Translations under genes and position numbers: made by a program | The notes under the pieces: generated by a model | Seen by the model: only the letters and a program-made list of their open reading frames with translations | What the model was told of the DNA's origin: nothing | The model's database searches: none | In this document: one piece after another, positions 58,367 through 64,000 of the stretch | Position numbering within the stretch: position 1 is the stretch's first letter | Layout: every line of letters begins with the position of its first letter | Assembly (NCBI RefSeq): GCF_001427605.1 | Contig: NZ_LMGZ01000001.1 | Span: 344,424 to 408,423 of the forward strand | DNA from: Devosia sp. Root635 | GTDB lineage: Bacteria; Pseudomonadota; Alphaproteobacteria; Rhizobiales; Devosiaceae | Direction: 5' to 3' | Length of the DNA: 64,000 nt

Positions 58367-59596
58367 CTAGAGTTCCACCCGGCGCAGTTGCGGGGGCTGG
58401 CGGGCGGGTTCGGTCATCAGGTCGGGCCGGGCCGGGCCGGGGGCGGCGATATGGGGGCCCTGGGCCAGGGTGATGCCGTCTTCGAGCAGTTCAACGATCT
58501 GGCTTTCGCCGGCAATGCCGGTGGCCATGAGGCGGACTTCGAAGCGGGCGATGTAGTTGGCGATGTCGGAGGCGTGGAAGTCGGTGAAGACTTCGGGTTC
58601 CTCGATGAAGCGGGCGGCATCGATGCGCAGCGAGCGCACGCCCTGCGCCGCCAGTTCGGCAATGTCGACGCGCAGCGACTTGACGCTGGCGATGGAAAAG
58701 CCGGCGCCCTTCCTGGCCACGGCATCGGCAATGGCCCGCTCGCCGGTGGTGAGAGACCGCCAATCGACATCGCTGACGACAAAGATCAGGCTGGGCGCGA
58801 TGGCGCGGTTGGCTTCGAGCGCCACGATCAACTGCTCGGACGCCACCGAGTCGCCCAAGGTGGCGCGCGACAGGGGGATGTAGAGCGTGACCGGCTGGCC
58901 GCCGGTGCGCGAGCGGCGGCAGATGGTGATGGCCTCGACCAGGCCCATACCCTCGATATGGCGCATGACATCCTCGCCGCCGCGGCGGGGCTGGAAATCG
59001 GTGCGGTCGGCCAGGTCGCCATCCTCGAGCATCAGGCGGGGGACCAGGTCATAACCCTGCGGGCGGCGCTGGGGCAGAGTGACGACCGGCTGGATGTGAT
59101 AAATCAGGCGGTTTTCCGCGATGGCCTGGCGCAGCATTTCGAGCGGAATGGTCGGCTCGGGGTCGCGGGTGGCCGGCGGCGGCGCCGGGGCGGCGATCAT
59201 GCGATCTCGGCCGGCGGCGGGCTTGGCCACGCGATCCTCCATCTCGGCCACCGCTTCGGCGACCTGACGGATGACAGTGCCGAGCACGGAAATGTCGGCT
59301 TCGACGCCTTCGAGGCGCGCGCCGGCATTGAGGTCGGCCATGGCATTGATGCGCTGGCCGAGCACGGCGCCGGCCTGGGCATCGGTGGCAAGCAGGCGGG
59401 AGAGATCCTCGATGGCCCTTTCCAGCCGGTTCTCGGCGCGCTGGCGCAGCGTACGTTCGAGCAGCACGACGCAGACGCAGCCGAACACCACGGCAGCCAG
59501 AATGGCCTCTGACGGCGTGAAGGTCAGGCCGAAATAGGCCGCCGCGCCAACGGCGGCGGCAGCAAGGGCAATGAACGTGTAGACCAGTGCCTGCAC
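58367..59596 (-). CDS. Membrane-anchored degenerate EAL-domain protein
   Basis: A 409-residue protein with two N-terminal hydrophobic segments (ALVYTFIALAAAAVGAAAYF and AILAAVVFGCVCVVLL), a helical linker, and an EAL-type domain from about residue 165. The catalytic signature is lost: the EAL position reads YDLVPRL, and the AEGVE region reads ATGIAGESQI, although QGPHIAAP keeps the QG of the last motif. It probably cannot hydrolyse cyclic di-GMP but may bind it or a protein partner. The GTG at 59596 with GAGG upstream is preferred over a GTG 21 codons earlier. Confidence 0.82.
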   Translation of the reverse strand: MQALVYTFIALAAAAVGAAAYFGLTFTPSEAILAAVVFGCVCVVLLERTLRQRAENRLERAIEDLSRLLATDAQAGAVLGQRINAMADLNAGARLEGVEADISVLGTVIRQVAEAVAEMEDRVAKPAAGRDRMIAAPAPPPATRDPEPTIPLEMLRQAIAENRLIYHIQPVVTLPQRRPQGYDLVPRLMLEDGDLADRTDFQPRRGGEDVMRHIEGMGLVEAITICRRSRTGGQPVTLYIPLSRATLGDSVASEQLIVALEANRAIAPSLIFVVSDVDWRSLTTGERAIADAVARKGAGFSIASVKSLRVDIAELAAQGVRSLRIDAARFIEEPEVFTDFHASDIANYIARFEVRLMATGIAGESQIVELLEDGITLAQGPHIAAPGPARPDLMTEPARQPPQLRRVEL

Positions 59597-59698
59597 GGGC
59601 GGACCTCGGAAGCGCCGGGATTCGGCCCTCTCCTCATAGCATCGCACAATAGGGTGCAAAAGCGCGGAGCCACCGCTGTCCCAAGCCTATTTAGGGGA

Positions 59699-60907
59699 TC
59701 AGGTGGCGAAAATGTTCCAGGCGCGCGAGAAGAAGCGGTGGAACAGCACCAGTTGGGCCGCGCCGTTGGCCGCGGCGGAACCACCCATCTGCCCCAGAGA
59801 CACGGTGGGCCTGTCGGCGCCGAAATAGGGCATGGCGGCGAGGTGATGATCGACCCGTTCGAGCAGCCGGTCCATGATGGGCCGTGGCATGACACCGTCG
59901 ATAATGGTCAGATTGAGCTCCATCACCGCCCGTGTGCTGAGCACGGCGCTGGCCAGCGCCCTGCCCGCGTCATCGAGCCAATCGGTGGCGAGCGGTTCGA
60001 GCGAAACCCAGTCCCAGTTCATCGGATCGCCTGCCGGCAGGCTGCCGCCGGCGGCCTCGATGCGCTGCTGCAGCGCCAGGATGGAGGCGATGGTGTGCAG
60101 ATAACAGGGCCGGCCCGCCGCATCAGCAACCAGGATGGCGCCCAGATTTGCGGCATTGCCGGTGGGACCCTGCCAGAGCTGACCATCGATGGCGATGCCG
60201 GCGCCAACCAGGGTTCCCACCTGGAAATAGGCCATGCCGCGGGGACGAGGCTCGGGCCGGGCGATGAATTCGGCCCAGCAGGCGGCATTGCCGCTGTTGA
60301 ACCATTCCACGGGCTCGCCGACGGCACGACTGACCTCGGCAGCAAGGTCGGCGCCGCGCCACAGTTCCACCTGCCCGGCGGGGGCGCCGAGGCGGCCCAG
60401 ATGCCGTTCTAGATGGGAGGGGCTGGCCACGCCGATGCCGGCCAGCCGGCTCACCTGCTGGGCGGTCATGCCGGCGCGGATGGTGGCGACCTCGGCCGCG
60501 ATCTCGGCAAAGATGGTGTTGAAATCGGGCCAGGCATAGCTGCGGCGGATGCTGGCGAGGGTGAGGCCGGACATGCCGAAGAGCAGGACTTCGAAATGCC
60601 GCCAGCCGAGCCCGATGCCGATACCGAAAGCGCCGTCGGGATTGAGGAAAAGCGGCGTCGCCGGCTGGCCGCGGCGGCCGCGCAGCACCTCGCCGCGCAG
60701 CACCAATTCGCGGGCTTCGAGATCGACGACGATACGCGAGGTGGTCTGCGGCCCCAGACCCGACAGCCGCGCCAGTTCCGCATTGGACACGCCGGGATTC
60801 AGCCCGATGAGCGTCATCACCGCGCGCTCATTGGCAAGGCGCACGCCGGACTGGGCGAAACCGCGCGCTATCGGCCCGATACCATCGTCCACTGAATTCT
60901 TCTGCAT
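59699..60907 (-). CDS. ROK-family transcriptional regulator
   Basis: A 402-residue NagC/XylR-like regulator. The N-terminal winged helix includes NPGVSNAELARLSGLGPQTTSRIVVDLEARELV (about residues 37-69). The C-terminal ROK kinase-like fold has IGIGLGWRHFEVLL, and GTLVGAGIAIDGQLWQGPTGNAAN as the sugar/phosphate loop. Such proteins repress sugar genes and are relieved by a sugar or sugar phosphate. No sugar transporter is next to it, so targets are likely elsewhere. Confidence 0.85.
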   Translation of the reverse strand: MQKNSVDDGIGPIARGFAQSGVRLANERAVMTLIGLNPGVSNAELARLSGLGPQTTSRIVVDLEARELVLRGEVLRGRRGQPATPLFLNPDGAFGIGIGLGWRHFEVLLFGMSGLTLASIRRSYAWPDFNTIFAEIAAEVATIRAGMTAQQVSRLAGIGVASPSHLERHLGRLGAPAGQVELWRGADLAAEVSRAVGEPVEWFNSGNAACWAEFIARPEPRPRGMAYFQVGTLVGAGIAIDGQLWQGPTGNAANLGAILVADAAGRPCYLHTIASILALQQRIEAAGGSLPAGDPMNWDWVSLEPLATDWLDDAGRALASAVLSTRAVMELNLTIIDGVMPRPIMDRLLERVDHHLAAMPYFGADRPTVSLGQMGGSAAANGAAQLVLFHRFFSRAWNIFAT

Positions 60908-61091
60908 GGCGGCTGACTTAATAGGCAGCGAGCGATCCGATCAAGCGCCAAGTCCATAGGCAATCACGCAAAATGCAAATGTCTGGAACGGTTTATTTAC
61001 CCTGTTACGGAACAATTGGCGCAACCGGGACAGACCGGCAATGCCGGACAAACCGGCAGAGTGAGCAACGGGAACGCGAGGACCGCACCGC

Positions 61092-62516
<1,425 letters not shown>

Positions 62517-62649
62517 GTGCCACGCCCTCGTGGTTCGAGGCTCGCAAAGGGCTCGCACCTCACCATGAGGGCTACTGAAACACCGGGCTAACAGTAGCCC
62601 TCATGGTGAGGCGAGAGCGCAGCGACCCTCGAACCACGAGGCGTGGCAC
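62517..62649. repeat. Class A inverted repeat between two convergent stops
   Basis: A full copy that starts on the base after the TAG of the LuxO-like gene and ends on the first base of the opposite gene's stop codon. It therefore fills the whole junction with no spare bases. Confidence 0.92.
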
Positions 62650-63557
62650 TAAGGCGTATTGGCTTCCTTTGCCTTGACGCGGTCCAGCCCGAGATAATGT
62701 TCACGCAGGATCACGGCAATGCCGGAGGCGACGATGATGAGCGCACCCAGAATCATGGCCGCGGTGGGAATATCGGCGAAGACGATGAAGCCGACGACCA
62801 GCGTCAGCAGCAGCGACACATATTCGAACGGCGCGATGACCGACATGTCGGCATAGCGATAGGATGACGTCATCAGCAACTGACCGACGCCGCCGGCAAA
62901 GCCGGCGCCGATCAGCAATGCCGCCTGGGCCGGCGTGGGCATGGCCCAGCCGAAGGGTATGGTGGCCAACGACATCACGCTGGCGCTGATGAAGAAATAG
63001 ACGACGATGGCCTCGGTGCGTTCGGTCCGCGTCAGCTTGCGCACCTGCATCATGGCGAAGGCCGACAAGACGGCGCCCCCCAGCGCGGCGACGGCGCCGA
63101 CCGCCTCGGCATTGCCAAGCGGCTGGCCGGTGGTGAACAGGGTCAGCCGCGGCCACAGGATGATGATGACACCGAACAGCCCGAGGGTGACGGCCGTCCA
63201 GCGGAACAGGTGCACGCGCTCCTTGAGCAGCAGGGCGCTGAAGACGACAATGAGCAACGGAGCGGCATAGCCGATGGCGGTGGCCTCGGGCAAAGGCAGC
63301 CGGGTCAGCGCGAAAAAGCCCAGACCCATGGATGAGGCGCCGACCAGGGCGCGCAGGATGTGACCCAAGGGATTGCTTGTGTGCAGAGCCGCCCGCAACT
63401 GGCCGCGCCAGAGCAGCCAGAACACGACCGGCAGAAAAGCGAAAAAGCAGCGGAAAAAGACCAGCTCCCCAGCGGGAATGGTTTCGGTGGCCTTGAGCAA
63501 GGTCGCCATGACGACGAAAAAGAAAACGGAAACGACCTTGAGCGCGATGCCACGCAT
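62649..63557 (-). CDS. EamA/DMT-family transporter
   Basis: A 302-residue membrane protein with ten hydrophobic segments in two EamA repeats, the drug/metabolite transporter type. The first repeat contains GELVFFRCFFAFLPVVFWLL and GLGFFALTRLPLPEATAIGY, and the second VGQLLMTSSYRYADMSVIAPFEY. The ATG at 63557 is preferred; in-frame GTG codons upstream would add a proline-rich leader. Substrate cannot be told from sequence. Its stop codon uses the last base of the class A repeat. Confidence 0.85.
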   Translation of the reverse strand: MRGIALKVVSVFFFVVMATLLKATETIPAGELVFFRCFFAFLPVVFWLLWRGQLRAALHTSNPLGHILRALVGASSMGLGFFALTRLPLPEATAIGYAAPLLIVVFSALLLKERVHLFRWTAVTLGLFGVIIILWPRLTLFTTGQPLGNAEAVGAVAALGGAVLSAFAMMQVRKLTRTERTEAIVVYFFISASVMSLATIPFGWAMPTPAQAALLIGAGFAGGVGQLLMTSSYRYADMSVIAPFEYVSLLLTLVVGFIVFADIPTAAMILGALIIVASGIAVILREHYLGLDRVKAKEANTP

Positions 63558-63639
63558 CGGCCCGCCCCGATGTTGCACGGTGCCGGCGGCAGCTTCTGGA
63601 ACGGGAGCGGTCACGGCGGTCTCGTGGGTACAGCCGGGA

Positions 63640-63834
63640 TCAGCGGCCGGAGGATTGCTCCAGCTTTTCCTTGGCAATGCGCGCGGTGGCGAACGCCTTG
63701 TGCTCGGGGCCGACGGCCGAGCCCGATTTGACCACCTTGCCGGCGGCATCGAGGATTTCCCAATGCCAGTTGGCATTCGGGCCGCTGCCGCCCTTGAGGC
63801 GCAGCTTGATCTGAAGGGTGTTGTCCTGGGTCAT
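63640..63834 (-). CDS. Small hypothetical protein
   Basis: A 64-residue soluble protein, MTQDNTLQIKLRLKGGSG and so on, with two segments (WHWEILDAAGKVVKSGSAVG and HKAFATARIAKEKL) loosely like the beta-hairpin and helix of YegP/DUF1508 domains. The similarity is weak. The ATG at 63834 is preferred; upstream codons are less conserved-looking. It lies upstream of the EamA transporter on the same strand. Confidence 0.6.
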   Translation of the reverse strand: MTQDNTLQIKLRLKGGSGPNANWHWEILDAAGKVVKSGSAVGPEHKAFATARIAKEKLEQSSGR

Positions 63835-63922
63835 GGGGGCGTTATGGCTCAGGTTGGCGCGGGGGGGAAGGGGCCGGACGAAAAAGAAACCTTGAAATGC
63901 TGGATTCCACCGCATCCACCGT

Positions 63923-64000
63923 GTCATCCCGGCCTTGAGCCGGGATCCATTCTGAGATGGATGGGCATGTCAGGTGGACGGACGATCCACCTTGCGGCTG
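63923..64000. repeat. Class C repeat running off the right edge
   Basis: GTCATCCCGGCCTTGAGCCG starts at 63923 and continues as GGATCCATTCTGAGATGG, matching the left arm and centre of the copy at 9043-9166, including the later GACCTTGCGGCTG-like stretch. The right arm lies outside the window. Confidence 0.85.

Overview
The window is a GC-rich chromosomal segment of an alphaproteobacterium. The organism is most likely in the order Hyphomicrobiales, probably Devosia or a close relative. This placement is inferred from gene content: DUF2093, DUF4170 and DUF6101 proteins, a plant-type glutamate-cysteine ligase, aerobic-pathway CobN with CbtA/CbtB, the AztD zinc chaperone, and frequent GTG/TTG starts. 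No rRNA, tRNA, CRISPR array, phage or conventional insertion sequence was seen.

Layout. Positions 1-17 kb hold mostly housekeeping genes: the end of a LysR regulator, xseA, a lipid-A-disaccharide-synthase-like gene, cysQ with DUF4170, DUF6101, ubiA, rsmE, gshA, purD, a patatin, a DUF6151 protein, a membrane alpha/beta hydrolase with tadA, mutL, and a small HigBA toxin-antitoxin pair. Positions 17-22.3 kb carry an Entner-Doudoroff block on the minus strand (BadF-type sugar kinase, zwf, pgl, edd). Positions 22.5-39.3 kb are dominated by cobalamin genes: cobU, cbiB, cobQ, cobB, cobA, cobK and cobE. These are followed by a riboswitch-controlled cbtB-cbtA-cobW-cobN-cobO operon read leftwards. Positions 40.3-45 kb form a zinc-uptake locus (aztD, znuA / znuC, znuB, zur) with Zur-type palindromes between the divergent halves. 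Positions 45-64 kb hold rsmD, an rluB-type gene with a very long basic tail, a lipoprotein, lspA, ileS, an unusual LuxR / secreted protein / two-glycosyltransferase cluster, ribF, a HAD phosphatase, a degenerate EAL protein, a ROK regulator, a LuxO-like sigma-54 activator and an EamA transporter.

The most distinctive property is a heavy load of short palindromic repeats of at least four types. They sit in most gene junctions and also inside genes. CobN contains several in-frame copies. Between two direct copies of one repeat it also carries a complete DUF559 (Vsr-like, PD-(D/E)XK-type) nuclease domain, and the repeat-plus-nuclease unit is exactly 489 bp (163 codons). IleRS carries another in-frame repeat. 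Repeats also appear to supply ribosome-binding sites (cbiB, cobQ, lspA), stop codons (rsmD, the EamA transporter) and probably bidirectional terminators at convergent gene ends. The CobN/DUF559/palindrome arrangement is the strongest candidate for an undescribed system. The LuxR-glycosyltransferase cluster is second.
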